Of a stretch of DNA of 64,000 nucleotides, positions 13,069 through 25,452 are shown piece by piece. The DNA comes from Notospermus geniculatus. Its lineage: Eukaryota; Nemertea; Pilidiophora; Heteronemertea; Lineidae. The notes beneath the pieces were generated by a model. It was not told the origin of the DNA and ran no database searches. It worked only from the letters and a program-made list of their open reading frames with translations. The DNA is taken from the NCBI GenBank assembly GCA_002633025.1, contig NMRB01000185.1:22930-86929 (forward strand). Reading direction: 5' to 3'. The first letter of the stretch is position 1. The number at the start of each line of letters is the position of its first letter. Position numbers and translations under genes: made by a program.

Positions 13069-13257
13069 CTGGCATACAGACACATCGGAACGCTCCCCTC
13101 TCGTCCAGACATGTCCCGTCATTCTTGCACGGATTTGACGCGCATTCGTTGATGTTGATGTCGCACCGTGCGCCAGTAAAACCCTTGGTGCAGTTACAGA
13201 TGAAGGAACCGGCCGTGTTGACGCAGAGGCCGCCATGTTCGCACGGTGAGCGAAAAC
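13069..13257 (-). CDS. Notch: Notch exon: rest of EGF11 and EGF12 (ligand-binding core)
   Basis: 189 bp, acceptor ttccag, donor GTAAGG, phase 1 in and out. It completes EGF11 ([21 protein letters not shown]) and encodes EGF12, starting [12 protein letters not shown] and continuing [15 protein letters not shown], then CVCMPG. EGF12 is the principal Delta/Serrate contact repeat in known Notch receptors. Its features are kept: calcium-binding N-x-N-E, O-glucose site CASNPC, O-fucose Thr in C-KNDG-T-C, and the Leu after the third Cys (human Leu468). Joined across the intron, the EGF11 first loop reads CTASFRSPC, seven residues between the Cys against six in human NOTCH1. Confidence 0.97.
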
Positions 13258-13436
13258 CTGGAAGCAGACAAACAACATTTCACAGAGACCATCTTCTCAG
13301 TTCAACATCTTTACATCAGCCATTACTGGCCATCAAATGTGGGGAGTTATGACCCACTCAAAAAGTTATGGTTTTAGGGTCAGTGTGGTGTGGGGTAGCT
13401 AGACTACAATCCACAGCCAAGAGCAGGGGACCAACT

Positions 13437-13666
13437 TATAGAGGTTCTTCACTGATGTGACAACGGTCACTTGACTGTGAAATGTCGGCCATGTTGACTG
13501 TCAAATGGCTGGCGACGACGTCAAAACTGTCACGTCATGACATTCTGATGTCGCGACCTGTGTGTTGATGCTGTGTTCGTGCCGTGATGTCGCTTGACAT
13601 TTCGACGGCCAATATGGCGGCATCGTGTCGTCATGGAAATGTGACGTCATGTGAAGGACCTCTATA
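13437..13666. repeat. 230-bp inverted repeat (possible TA-target MITE)
   Basis: Ends TATAGAGGTTCTTCAC and GTGAAGGACCTCTATA. The outer TA on both sides would suit a Tc1/mariner target. The inside is unusually rich in tgacgtca-like and cgacg words. It sits in the short intron between EGF11-12 and EGF10 exons. Confidence 0.6.
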
Positions 13667-14112
13667 TGGCATAAGATTGAACTAAAGTACCACTGGGGAG
13701 CACAATAATTGAGTGTTTGACTCAAGACAAAGAGTTATGGGGTTCAATTTCTACCTTCTTCCCAAATTCAGAATTAAATGCGGAGTAAGGGTTAATCATA
13801 GAATGGGCCAAAATGGGTACAATCACCGACAGTATCTTTATGGGCTATTTACACTGGAATTACTACAATGCCAGCCTAGCGGGACATCAGAGCATAATAT
13901 TTTATCACTGCAAACAGCCTTTAATTGTTCAGACACGATTTGTACAGGTCTGCAAAATCTGGTCAGCGCCAACTTGGCAGATGATAAAATACCCGGTGTA
14001 TGAGGACCAATTACATCAAGCAGTTGGAGAAGTGTGTCCAGCAATCAGAAACTACCGCCAGAAGTTCGGACAATCACATAGCGATTTCAACATCGATGTA
14101 AATTTTACTCAC

Positions 14113-14268
14113 TTGCTGTGCACTCATTGATGTCGTCCGAACATGAACTTCCCTCGTAACCAGTCGGACAGGAACACACAAAGCTGCCATCTATTGGCGA
14201 CGTATCGCATATGGCTCCCGCATGGCAAGGTCGACTGACGCAAGTATCGTTGAGATGGCATCGTAGAC
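14113..14268 (-). CDS. Notch: Notch exon: EGF10 and start of EGF11
   Basis: 156 bp, acceptor ttttcag, donor GTGAGT, phase 1 in and out. It encodes LRCHLNDTCVSRPC, the non-calcium-binding EGF10 typical of Notch (human LLCHLNDACISNPC), with SPIDGSFVCSCPTGYEGSSC. It ends with DDINECTA, the calcium-binding start of EGF11. EGF10 has an O-glucose consensus (CVSRPC) but no O-fucose site (CHAGAIC), as in human. The exon border falls inside the first loop of EGF11, within the ligand-binding region. Confidence 0.96.
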
Positions 14269-14344
14269 CTGAAAACAACCACAAGACGAATATAATGTAC
14301 TTCAAAGACAAATACGTTTTTGTCCAAAATAGCAAACCTTTTTA

Positions 14345-14500
14345 TTAAGAACACCTCTGGAACTGACAAATGCTGTCCTTAATTGGAGGTGTCCAAATTA
14401 CAGAGGTAGAAATGTTCCACTTGAGTCTGAAGTTCAGTGTCCTAAAAGAGAGGTATCCGTCAGACAGAGGTGTCCTATTGCAGAGGTTCTATGAACAGAC
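14345..14500. repeat. Dispersed repeat built on GAGGTGTCC
   Basis: Words ggaggtgtccaaattacagagg and gacagaggtgtcctattgcagagg recur. Related degenerate copies lie at 4150-4310 and 53170-53250 (cctctcaattaaggac, cttaatagagaggttcc). Nature unknown. Confidence 0.45.
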
Positions 14501-15469
14501 ACCAATCAATTACTCCTGGGCCAGGAGCTCCAGATCTTTGTTCTTCAACATTTTCTGAACTTGTTTATTTAAAATGCTGTAATTAAGTTAAACTGGTAAG
14601 TTTTTCCAAGAAGTGTTCAAAAGGTACGCTATGTACTGTAGATGAAATATTTAACCGTACAGCAACACTTGACAAGTAGGACAATAGCAAGGAACTATTT
14701 CATGAAGGGGTTGGAAGAGATGCTTGAAATGGAGAGGTGAACCATTGAATTTGATAACAAAACGTTGTCAATTTTTTCCTATCGGGTGGGAAGCTTTTCA
14801 TATTTTATGAAAATTGACAAAAAATCTCAAAATCCATGAAAAACACTTTTAAGTGATAATCAACTGCCAATTGACGATTGCTGTTTATTGTTGCTTGCAC
14901 TGAAAGTCACTGAAACAGCCGAACTGTAAACCTGGGAAAATTGAACCGATCGATCGAGGAGCACATCAAGGGTACTTTAACCCCTCCTTAATGAGGAGAG
15001 TAATTCATTGACGGTCAACACTCCTGGTCCTTTGAATTAGTGTATCACCGAGACTACGCGACTCTCTCGTGTTAATTTATCACGTTTTTGGTAACCTGAC
15101 ACCAGAATTGAATGAAGCAGATAAAACACACAATAGGACGTAAATTGTGTATCGGCTGGTGTAAGCGCACGGACAAAAACACGGGTGTTTTTGTTACGGG
15201 ACTTGCTAGCGAGATGGTGGGAAAATTTACATGACAGATAGGGAGGGCGGTCAGAATGACCTGTCGGACAAATCATTAGGCCGAAACACAATAAGCTGCA
15301 AAGTGCACTGTTCCCAGTTTAGAGAAGATGGTATTTAAGTCCAATATGTTACGAAGTCAACAAAATGCAATGGACGTTCTGTCAGAACTTGGCATAGTTC
15401 AACATTAGTGTCTTATACACAAGAAGTTGTGAGTTGGATTCCTATTTACATCTGCTTTTCAATACTGCC

Positions 15470-15560
15470 TCAATAGGTGTCACTAGTGGTTAAAACTATT
15501 GAAATGAAACTGACATCCCGGTCCTGATCAATTTCCCACACAAAAGGTGTCCAATGTATA
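15470..15560 (+). repeat. Dispersed repeat with end CAATAGGTGTCACTAG, copy 1
   Basis: Sequence cctcaataggtgtcactagt to gatcaatttcccacac is the reverse complement of 43862-43975. Shorter related copies are at 18043-18115 and 54228-54280. Confidence 0.6.
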
Positions 15561-16341
15561 GGACTGGGTTTCGGTGTGCTGCCTAGGATTCCCATTGATA
15601 ACGAAGGCAAATCCACAACACAGGTTTGATCGGTCTGGTTTCCCCCTTCATATAAGCCAATGTCACATATGACAGAGAGATTTCAACCCAGTCCTGTGAC
15701 TACCGTTTTTGCTACATTAAACAGCCAATTTTCTCAGCGATGGCGAAGTCTAAACCACAAGTGCATCAAAAAGATGACACTTTCCACTGCTACTCGTGCA
15801 ATTCTATTGAGAACGAAAATTTCGTTCATAGCCCATTCATGGCAAATACCCAGGCCACCAGACAACCAAGCAATTAAACAGTTAATTATGCAATGCCAGT
15901 AACGACCCCTAGGTGACAGCCACCATGACAATACCCGTTGCTCATCGCTGTAATTATGGTCATCTCTGAGGCATCAAGTGGTCGCAGGTGGTCGCGGTCA
16001 TTCAGAGATAGACAACCTGCCATCTGTCGCACTGACCGCTGGTGTCATCGGCACAAAAGAAAGATTGTTGATTTATTGGTGAAAGAGTTTTCTTGGGGGT
16101 AGCTGAAAGCTGAAACTCTTGTTTTCATCTCATGTAACTGATATCAGTCAGTTCGATTGGCAGACGTAACACAATACCACTGCTTCCCTTTTTGAACAAT
16201 CCTTTTCCCCAATTTTGTTCGCCATTGCACGAAACTAAGCTGTGGTAATGTGGTGGACAGGCTAGAGAATGCTTTTGAAGGTGCTCCATACATGTAAGTG
16301 AGTTGGCTCTCAATGGGCAACTTACCATTTTGGGGATCTTA

Positions 16342-16558
16342 AGAGGCTTACAGGTCGACATTGCGTCTTGAAGCAACTTGCGGCAACTAGCTTTCCGGCG
16401 ATGGAAGCAACTCGGAGTGAGCGTGCTGTTCGAGGTAACTGCCAGTTGCTCCGAGTTCCTCTCAATCGCTGAAATGTCGACCTGCACATGGTGGTTTTTT
16501 TTATCTGCGACGGATCCGTCGAGTTGCTTCAAGACACAATGTCGACCTGTAAGCACCT
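16342..16558. mobile_element. MITE family A, copy 2 (PIF/Harbinger-like)
   Basis: 217 bp, same core as 3205-3441 (shared actagctttccggcgatgg and ctgcgacggatccgtc) and same ends with AGGTCGACATTGCG, flanked by TTA at 16339-16341 and 16559-16561. It lies in the intron between EGF10 and EGF8-9 exons and carries no coding capacity. Confidence 0.75.
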
Positions 16559-16565
16559 TTACAGC

Positions 16566-16660
16566 TTACGCTAAGACCAATGACACAAACGATCGCCCAG
16601 AGTTTCCCATCGTTGAGTTGCCCATAGACAGCCAACTCGCACAAGAAAACTCCGTCATTT
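16566..16660 (+). repeat. Single-copy relative of the 27.6-kb minisatellite
   Basis: Contains tgagttgcccatagacagcc, then aactcgc, preceded by gcttacgctaagaccaatga. The same order (gcttgcgctgaggaaaatga, then gttgcccatagagagcc) leads into the array at 27655, so both derive from one dispersed repeat. Confidence 0.65.
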
Positions 16661-17723
16661 ATGAAGCCAAATTTCTTGTTTTTTTTATCCTTCATTGCAA
16701 ATTCTAGAAGCAAGAACAGGCTATCCCAGGGTCTGGTTCCAAACTGAGCAGTTTTTTTCCTCTTTTTTGTCAATAATCATCACACCATCTGTCAAATGCC
16801 AAATGAAAAAGGTGCCACAAAAATAACTCATTCATTCTTACCACAACTCCGATTGCCCTCAAATTTTGTTTTTGACCACAGCTTATTCAATACATTTGTA
16901 ACAATTCTTTTGGACATTTGTTGCTAAAACCAAGTTAGATTTAAAGATCAAAGGTCTAGGGTCGCCCCGACCCCAGAACCTTTGTCCATAGTTATCTAAA
17001 AGAGTGTGATCAAGCGCGATGAAATCGCCATGACGATGAACCAAAAGGAGGCTCCATACAATAACAGACGGCAGATTTTAATGACGAAGGCCGGCGGCCA
17101 AACACTGAAATGAGTTTAAGAATCGGGATATTTCACGCAGAAAAACGCTGACCGCCACTTCCCAGTGCTGTTTGTGAACAGGTGCAGCAAACACGGGCGC
17201 CGCGTACGATATTTTGAATGACAACGTCAGAATCGTGTTCTACGATTAGAAAGTGATTTTCCCACAATGAAACCATAGATCATCATGTGACCTCTGTGAC
17301 CGGGGAGATATTTTTTCTAGATTTCATTGTCATTGGGGTTTATTTTCAGAAAATTTGAGAGTTTGATATTTCATATTGAAATCCGAGGATCTTGGGATGA
17401 TGCTGAGACATTTTTTAAAGATATTTAATTCAGAATTGAACATCAAATACTGGATGATCGGAATTTACAGCAAACGATATTCAAACTTTAACTCTTTCAA
17501 TGCCATTAGCAATTTTGTCAAAAACCGAACATGTTGGTGGTTACGAAAATGGCCCCCATCACTTACATGACTTACGTATTCATTGGAAAGCATTCAATTA
17601 GACCTTTTCAATGAATACCTATTTGATAAGGTTTAGGTCATTTTCAGTCTTTTTGGACATATTTTCACGTTTCAACCAAAATCCATTACTTGGTATTAAC
17701 CGAAGATAGAAAGGAACACTCAC

Positions 17724-17954
17724 CGGTTTTTCCTGGCGGACATTCGCAGTAGTAGTACCCAACTCTGTCGTGACACGTCCCGCCATTATAACACGGCCGA
17801 TTTAGACAATCGTTGATATTCTGTCCGCAATCATCACCCTCCCATCCGTTCACGCAAATACACAGGTATCCACCCTCGTGATTTTTACACGTTGCTCCGT
17901 TTTTACACGGATTTCCAATGGAACACTCGTCCACGTCTTCTGTGCAGAAAGTTC
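17724..17954 (-). CDS. Notch: Notch exon: EGF8 and EGF9
   Basis: 231 bp, acceptor tttctag, donor GTGAGT, phase 1 in and out. It encodes two calcium-binding repeats. EGF8 starts [10 protein letters not shown] and contains [18 protein letters not shown], very close to vertebrate EGF8 (HGGYNCVCVNGWTGEDC). EGF9 starts [16 protein letters not shown] and ends [17 protein letters not shown], matching CHDRVASFYCECPHGRTG. The EGF8 first loop (CSIGNPC) is two residues shorter than in human NOTCH1. Both repeats have O-fucose sites (C-KNGA-T-C, C-YNGG-T-C). EGF9 lacks the Ser of the O-glucose motif. Confidence 0.97.
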
Positions 17955-18042
17955 CTAGAAAAGAAACCAGGGCGTATGAAGGGACGAAAAAGAACTTCAC
18001 TCAGCAACAATTTTAATTTTTCTGCAAGGATGATTTCACATC

Positions 18043-18115
18043 ACCCCAATAGGTGTCACTAGTAGCTCAACCTGCTGAAATGAAAGAAGCAAAGTGCTTG
18101 ATTGATCAATTCCCA
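18043..18115 (+). repeat. Dispersed repeat with end CAATAGGTGTCACTAG, copy 3
   Basis: Shares ccaataggtgtcactagt and gatcaattcccacc with 15470-15560, with a diverged middle. It lies just upstream of the EGF8-9 exon. Confidence 0.5.
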
Positions 18116-18730
18116 CCAACAACTTGAATATGAATACCAGTTGCAACTTTTTCTAATATATGTCAATAAACAAGAAAAAAGTCAATACTATGCCTATATG
18201 ACCTACTATAAAACAAACCTCCTCAAGATACAATTCCTTTGTTGCCCAAATTTTCCCACACCGACAAGAAATACCGACAAATACACCTTAGTTATGGCGA
18301 AAACAATGATATTCTCAGCTGCTCAGAGAATAAACAGAAGTTTACTGCCGCAGATCTTGATGGTGCTTCAAACCTAGCGATGCCATGCTGTTGAGATTCC
18401 AAATTCTGGCGGCCGCTGACGATTGTTTTGAGAGCTGGTAGAATGTTGTAGAATGTCGGCCACTGGACATCAGCAGCAGGCTGTTTGTTAGAAAAGCTGT
18501 TCTTGCCATGAGATTTTGGCTACGTCGCTTTTCCGTCAGGTGCATCACACACGTGTAAAGGCAGTACCCGTCAGGCATGATACAAAGATAATGCAGATTT
18601 GCTGCATGCTCCTAAGGGACGTAGGCCAAGTACAGCGAGCGAGCTGGTCTTTGAAATGTGGGCCACTTGTTACGGGTACACCCGAGGTAGATTTAGGGGG
18701 TGTTAGGCCCTCAAGCCTAATGTCCAGACT

Positions 18731-18800
18731 TTTGGCTCGGTGGAAGAACGTCTGCTTTGCATGCGGGCGATCGATTCGGGTTCGATTCCCTGTGCGGTCT
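18731..18800 (+). mobile_element. tRNA-derived SINE head
   Basis: Box A tggctcggtgg at 18733-18743 and box B GGTTCGATTCC at 18779-18789. The stems around them do not form a full tRNA. It lies 130 bp from the EGF7 exon. Confidence 0.6.
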
Positions 18801-18926
18801 GCGACATCCATGAACCCCTGAGCAAACTGGATACCAAGCTACATAGTAATTCAACATCATTACTCCTGGTGAAAGAGCAGGACCAGTCTGGTAGTCAAGA
18901 TATAAGTTTAGAATAATATGTCTTAC

Positions 18927-19049
18927 CATTATATGTTGGAGGACATTTGCAAGTGTACTTTCCAACTCCGTCCACGCAGGTGGCGCCGTTGGCACAGCGA
19001 TTGTCCTGACAGTCGTTGATGTTGATCTCGCAATTCGTGCCAGTAAATC
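18927..19049 (-). CDS. Notch: Notch exon: EGF7
   Basis: 123 bp, acceptor ctttcag, donor GTAAGA, phase 1 in and out. It encodes FTGTNC, then [16 protein letters not shown] and [17 protein letters not shown]: one calcium-binding EGF repeat matching NOTCH1 EGF7 (NIDDC, VDGVNTYNC). It has an O-fucose consensus (C-ANGA-T-C) and no O-glucose motif (CQDNRC). It is separated from the EGF6 exon by an 11.4-kb intron, the second longest seen. Confidence 0.95.
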
Positions 19050-22000
19050 CTGAAAGACAGAAGGAGAGAAGAGGAATTTAAAAGTATGAAATCAACAGAG
19101 TGAGAAAAATTGTTGACGAATTGTGACCCGCAATAAGCAGACACATGTCACTCAGATGGTGAGCCTCAACGAACTAAGATGACACCAGGAGAGAATGGAA
19201 GAAATAGATTGTTTCAGAGTTCATAAGAGACAGACAATACTGAAAGTGACAAGCGTCTGCTTTTGCCTGACTTGGGCTTGAAACCTGAAAAGGGTGAAAG
19301 AGATCAGGTAGGAAATGCTGTCAATAAAGCACAGTATCAGATGAAGCTTCAAACTCAGAGCGCACTTACTGCACTACGGGTAAATAAAATTTAACAACTT
19401 TCAAAATTTATACCGGTAGGTGAAATGTGAAATGGACTAAAATCTGAAAGTTTCACGAATATTCATGCACTGCTGACATTGAGAGGGAACTAACCGACTG
19501 CATGCACATCATTTAGTACATTTTATTGTTTAGTTATTGTACGTATAATTTTCATAAATACCACAAATCGCCGCTGCTATTATACCTCTAGTTATTGTGT
19601 TCTCAATTAACACCATCTATTATTAACAGAGGATTGTTCCCGCAGTCACTGCACCGATTCGCTGGAAACATTTCAAATCAATGCTATGCAGCGAGAGTGG
19701 TCGGTAGAGTGACAATCGCACTCTCGAGTTAACGATATTTTTTTGAGTTGCATTACAAAGTCAAGGAGAGACTGGCCAATAAGTATTGACCTTGAAACGA
19801 CCTTGGCAGCCATTTTAATGCCTATTGACTTGGCAACTTTGTTACAGCAGACACAAAGTTTGTTCGCTAACCACATTAAGTGAAGATTGAAAATCGATGA
19901 TGCAGCATTTAAACAGTGATTGCTTTGACAAACTCAGATAGAGCAACCATGCCTTTCACGACTTCTCCACAGATGTGCAAACTAGGGGACATTTTGTTGG
20001 AGGGAGCTTCGTTCAGTTGGAAGATTTTCTTCAAACGGCTTTGAAAGGATGTGGATTGCAGCAATAGTAATCTGCCATGGAACACATACGTAGAAAGCAC
20101 GTCCAAGTCATGCCTGTCTTTTTGGCCAAATTTCTGCAATTATGCCACATTTATCTTCAACATAGATGCAATAGTGCCACAACATAAGGAACCAACATTT
20201 CTGACCAAGTCTGGCAAAACCTGGCCAAAGTCACTGAACACGACATGGTTAAAATAGCTTATATCAAAAATATCTATTTTTGCTTATATACATGTAGGGA
20301 GTGTCAAATAAAGCCTTATCGATTGTGCAACAAAGGGCAAGTATGATCAAGGCCTATGTCACTCCCCTGCAACTTCGGCTGAGTTTTCACGGACCCGGCC
20401 ACATTTGGCACTTGGAAAACTTGAACTCTCCCAAAACTTTACAACAGATGTTAGCAAATGGCTCAGACATCAATAAAAGTGTAACTGGTCAAAATGGCAC
20501 TGTAAAATGTTTTGACGGCAAAACAATTTCATGGTCTGTTCCTTGGGTTTATGACAAACAACGGAGACACAGACGTTTAGGAAGTTTCTTTATTGGTGAC
20601 GCCAGATTGGAACTTCAGATAAAACACCATCGACCATGCTTGAGGAACCACAAGGGCCACGCGGGGATTGGTGTTAATGACAAGAAAGTTCAACAGAGGG
20701 CATCCGATTACAAAGCCGCGAATACCATAAGTGTATTAGAGTATGTATGAGTGTATAAGTGTCTTCAATTTCACTTCACTTGGCACTTTATGTCAGTGCA
20801 TCATGTACAGTCGCAACACATAAAGACTCGATCTTCTGCATTGAAACGGAACTCAGTGGGAAAATTTTGCTTTTATTGTTGGTTATTGAGGCTATGTATA
20901 TAAATATTCAGAACGCATACGATGTATTTATTTCACAATTCAGGATCAATGCTTTTGCCATAAATGTGGTAATTTTCCAATTTTCTAGTCATCAGGACAA
21001 TTTAGCACATATTAGTTCAGGGCGCCTTTCACTTCTTCGCAGGAACTTTTGTCCTATACTGTGGCTCTAGGACGAAGAGCAAAGTGGGCCAATTGTGGTC
21101 ATTCCCACATATTTATAAAATTCGACGTAAATATCACGCCAAATGAAAACTGCGACAATCGCATTGACAATAATTTGCATTTACATAAGAAATCTCAAAC
21201 GCACTGGGAAAGCATGTCACCTTTCGCACCACATGCAATGGCCATTATTTCATTACAAAAGGTGTAATTACAAGTGTGGGTCTATATTTTGAAGATTTTT
21301 CCAAAGATATGCCTGACTGTGGGTGGGGTGTCTAACCCAATGAGGCCTCCGAGGGGTAGAGGGTAAAACAGTGGCGAGAGTTCTAGAGACCAACTCTCAC
21401 CTGCTGGGACAAAATAAAGGTTATTTCTAATTATTCAGGGTTCAATAATAAGGAATTGAAGAAATGGCAGGGGCAGCTGTGATTTGTAAAAAAGATCCTG
21501 ACCCCTCCGGTGGCAACTGCGTCAACGATTTTCACATGATTCAAAACAATCGTTAATGACACCAAACAACAATGACATCACTTGGAAGAAAATTTATCAA
21601 ATCGCATGAAAAGATCACAGAATCTTGAGAAATAGTCCAAGGTCACACAAAAATTGCAACCGCTGGTGAAAGATCTCAGAAAGGTCATACTAGTTGCTTC
21701 ATTAATCAATTCACACCTGGTAACGAACGACGATTATCGTTTACGATTCCGAACAATCAAAGCCACACGGGATCATTTAGCAATTTTAAATTTCTGAAGA
21801 GGGGGTGGAGTAGACGGCCATTTTTGACAATTCAATCACGTCTCAATCTAGGCTAATGAGCTCAAGGTAGTATTCGGCTATGATTCACCGGACGAATGTT
21901 TGAATTTGTTGTTAAGTTGACTCACCAAAAACTTACACACCTGGAGAACACCATCCTTTTTTACGTTCATTGCAAATTACAGAAAAACTTTACTCTCTTC

Positions 22001-22134
22001 AATATGTTTTTTTTTGTAAAAAAAACATGCAGACTTATTCACAGGCATTCTAGTAGCTGACATCATAGGTTACCGAAACTTAGTTGTACAGTTTTGTTTC
22101 AATTTACACCACTTTTATGGTCCCAATACAGCAG

Positions 22135-22241
22135 GGTCCTGTTTCATAAAGTGACTTTAAACTAATGGTACCTTTAACCAAATGGAAAATGCATTGAGTT
22201 AATGGTACCATTAGCTTAAAGTCACTTTATGAAACAGGTCC
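22135..22241. repeat. 107-bp inverted repeat (MITE-like)
   Basis: Arms gtcctgtttcataaagtgac and its complement, continuing with taatggtacc on both sides of a short centre. Near-perfect hairpin. Confidence 0.75.
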
Positions 22242-24574
22242 TAGGTTTGTTCATATGCATACACACAGCACCAATTTAATCGAGAAATTTTCATCACCAA
22301 TTTATCTATCAAGCTATTCTTTAATTAATCATGCAATTTTGAACCAATTAGTGCAACAACACAAAGTCAAATCTAGGCCTAGTTCACACAGCCAGTTAAA
22401 TAACTAAAGCTCACATTACAAGACTATCAGCTTCCAATTTTCAATTTTCACACAGACGGCTCAGCATCGAAAGGTCAAATAACTCAACATTACCAAAGAA
22501 CAGACATTCGTGTTGTGGACTTTTCTATTATTATAAGGGGGTCATCGATTCCCAATTACATGTACCAAACACCTTTGATCATAATGAAATAAGTGATTTA
22601 TAATGTTATGTCGCCTTTTGAGATCTCATAACCATTTCTATTCTTTTCACCTCCATTAACTTGAGAATGCCTACCAAAGCTGAACACTTTTATTGGTGAT
22701 GTGATTTTATTGCAATTGCAGATTAGGCCTGTCGTATGCGATTCACAGAAGTTTGGACTTCTTGAAAGTTATCCTAGGCCTAGTCTGTACAGGAAAGCAT
22801 TGGTACAATGGGACATCGATTGGTGCTGGTCCACCATGGTATGCACATGGTTCAAAATTTTCTCTATACACAACACCACACAAGCCCCAAGCCCAGCCCC
22901 CCAAACCTACCCACCACACATACCCCCTCCCCCCCCCCCAAACCCAGATGAGAGAGCCCAATCACAGCACTGCACAACACAAAGTTGAATGCAATACATC
23001 TCAGAACAGGACTTAAATGTTTATTTTTTATCTTCCTTCAATCAAATTGATCACTTTTGAAAACTCATCCCGTAATCCAATAAATAAAATACCTTTAGCC
23101 TTATGGTCTAGATTTAACATGTGCCAATAACTCACAAAAGGTAAAACCCGCCAACGCAATGATCCGGCACAAGTCTCCCTGAGATTGAGAACGAGGCAAC
23201 AGCAAAACTGTGGGAAAGTGAACGACGAATCGTAAACTGAATATTTATTCAAGAAAGAGCGCATCGTAACAATGCTTTGGTCTTCAGTTCTACCCTAGGG
23301 GTAGTTACATTACGATCAAAAACGACACAGACGCGAATAATTTAATTTCTGGCCCTCGGCGAAGTTCTCGCTCCAAGATGAGAATTTTTGCAATCTTGAG
23401 AGACTATTCTGATAAGACAATAACATCTTCATAATCGTATGAATATGATAATGAGGGCTTCCCAGAGCTGCGAGGGTTGACCCGTGGCTATTGGGGGCAA
23501 ACCAAACCAAAGACTTCCGACTGTAAACACTATGCCAAACCACACTGTTTGAATCCAGGCCACGGGCCGATTCCACCCATAACCATTTCCTTTCCAATAA
23601 TTCAGGGACACGGGGTATTAACAAAATCTGACCCAGGAAGATGCAGCTCCATGTGAGGTGCGCACAATACAATACCTTTTTTTTATAAGTTTCACACCAC
23701 CACCCACCCATTCAATCTCCAGGCGAAATCCCTCCCTCAATCCACCTACAGCAAAAAAAATTCATCACACCAATTTTTGTTGCATTCTGAGCTTGAGGAC
23801 ATGACCGGGGGGGGGGAGGGGGGCGGGGAGGCCAAGCAAAAGCCCACGAAGCAAAAAAATGTTGAAACTTCCAGGTGCACATATCATGGAGTAACACCTA
23901 TAGAAACCTACCCTAAATAGGGCTTCAGGACAATTCTCCACCCCTTGCAAAAGAATCTGTCATTTTTGGCAAATTCATGATTCAACCCTGTAGCGATCAT
24001 TAATTTTACTGACATACTTCGAAGATTATTTCAGTGTCATTACAAAAGATCAGTACCGACGACTACACAAATTGTACAGCTATCTCTGTATTGTAAGGAT
24101 GGCACAGAGTATGTATGAAACCTGAAGGGGCAAATCTCAGCCTCAGGGTTGATGCAAATCTCCGCCCAACGCGACAAAAAGCTGATATAATGGCTGCTAG
24201 TTGGGCTATACCCGAGGGCAATGGGCGGATTCTGGCGTAACATACTGGAAATGTATCAATCAGATCAATCTAGGCCCAAGGGAGTCCCCCGATAAGGCTC
24301 CTCTGCCATTTTTTGCGAACTTTAGGACCTTCTGCAGGGGGGTCAGAAAGTCGGGTCATAATGCCTAAGATTACTCTAGGATAAGAGGTGTATTGTGCAC
24401 CAGGATACGGCCAGGCCCACCAGCCAGGACATTGCCCAGACCACATGATCGTCCTTCCTGGAGTTTCCACAATGAATTTGAAGAACTCTTGGATATATTC
24501 CAAAGGCCTAATTTCACAGATCCACGTGCAACTTAGGCCTATGTTGACCAAATTACCAATGCACGAACAGATTA

Positions 24575-24690
24575 GGTCATATGAATAAAGAGTAGCAAAT
24601 GCTTTTACTTGAATTTTGCAATACAAATGCATTAGGCAATGCTGTACAAATCTGAAGTAAAACCATTTGCTGGTCTTTATTCATATGACC
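24575..24690. repeat. 116-bp inverted repeat (MITE-like)
   Basis: Ends GGTCATATGAATAAAG and CTTTATTCATATGACC, followed inward by agcaaatgcttttactt and aagtaaaaccatttgct. It lies 20 bp from the hAT-like element at 24711. Confidence 0.75.
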
Positions 24691-24710
24691 CATTTAAACA
24701 GACAACATAG

Positions 24711-25066
24711 CAGTGTTATATGTAGGATTTCAGAAGGGCATGGTGCAAACTTTGCGAAAAGGGCACTTCAACCTAGAAAAGGGCACTTTTCATTCGCGAC
24801 ATTTCTTCTAACGGAATTTGAAAAGCTAAAAAGTTAAAAAGGTCTCTATAACTCCAGTCAACAGCCAATTTAAGCGAGTTTCTAAGGTGATATGACCAAA
24901 AGGGACCATGGCAAAGGGTCTGGCGGGTACTAAAAACCTAAACAAAAAAAAAAATTGTTTTTTTTTTAGGGGCATGGCGCCCTAGGGGGTTAAAAAAGGG
25001 CACAATGGCGCCCCCTTTTGGCGGCATGGCGCGGCGCCACTCTAAAATGGCCTAGATATAACACTG
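24711..25066. mobile_element. hAT-like non-autonomous element with 5-bp target duplication
   Basis: 356 bp with ends CAGTGTTATATGTAGG and CCTAGATATAACACTG, flanked on both sides by CATAG (24706-24710 and 25067-25071). CAGTG termini suggest hAT. A 5-bp duplication would fit the hAT5 group rather than the usual 8 bp. The inside is non-coding with several gggca and ggcgcc words. A fragment of the same end is at 36682-36763. Confidence 0.65.
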
Positions 25067-25342
25067 CATAGAGTGAAATTTTCCACCTAGTAATTATCCA
25101 TTTGACCAAACGAGGATGGAGCCCTGCTGTCATCCCACCATGGTTCCTGAGACAAGCATTTCAATGGACTCTTCCCCAATAGGCCAGGCCTACCGGTACC
25201 ACTACAGGTGTCAACAAGAACACTTTCTAAACATGGATTGGAGCATATTTGAAAGCCATATGAAAACTGGCCACAGAAATCTAAGCCACTTATTTCGCTG
25301 TACCAGCAACATATCACCAGTGAGTAGGCCTACTTGCTGTTT

Positions 25343-25452
25343 CTGTGGCTTACTTTCACCTAGAGTTTAGAAAGACTTGTCCTGCATGACACCGACTGTT
25401 GGTGTCAAGCAGCCGCCAAATCTTCTAAACTCTATGCGAAAGTAAGCCAGAG
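25343..25452. repeat. 110-bp inverted repeat (MITE-like)
   Basis: Arms ctgtggcttactttcacc, then tagagtttagaa, face ttctaaactctatgcg, then aaagtaagccagag. A smaller hairpin gacaccgactgttggtgtc sits in the centre. Confidence 0.7.

Larger units (their letters stand above)
14269..17723 (-). other. Notch intron between EGF8-9 and EGF10 exons (3.5 kb)
   Basis: Contains a dispersed repeat (14345-14500), a copy of another repeat (15470-15560), a MITE (16342-16558) and, directly next to it, single-copy sequence resembling the 33-bp minisatellite (16566-16660). The short intron 14112-13258 holds the 13437-13666 inverted repeat. The remaining parts show no coding signal. Confidence 0.7.

Noticed and set aside
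20301-20750. 149-codon plus-strand open frame in the EGF6-EGF7 intron
   Set aside because: No motif, no homolog recalled, no splice or promoter signal; compatible with chance in AT-leaning intron DNA.
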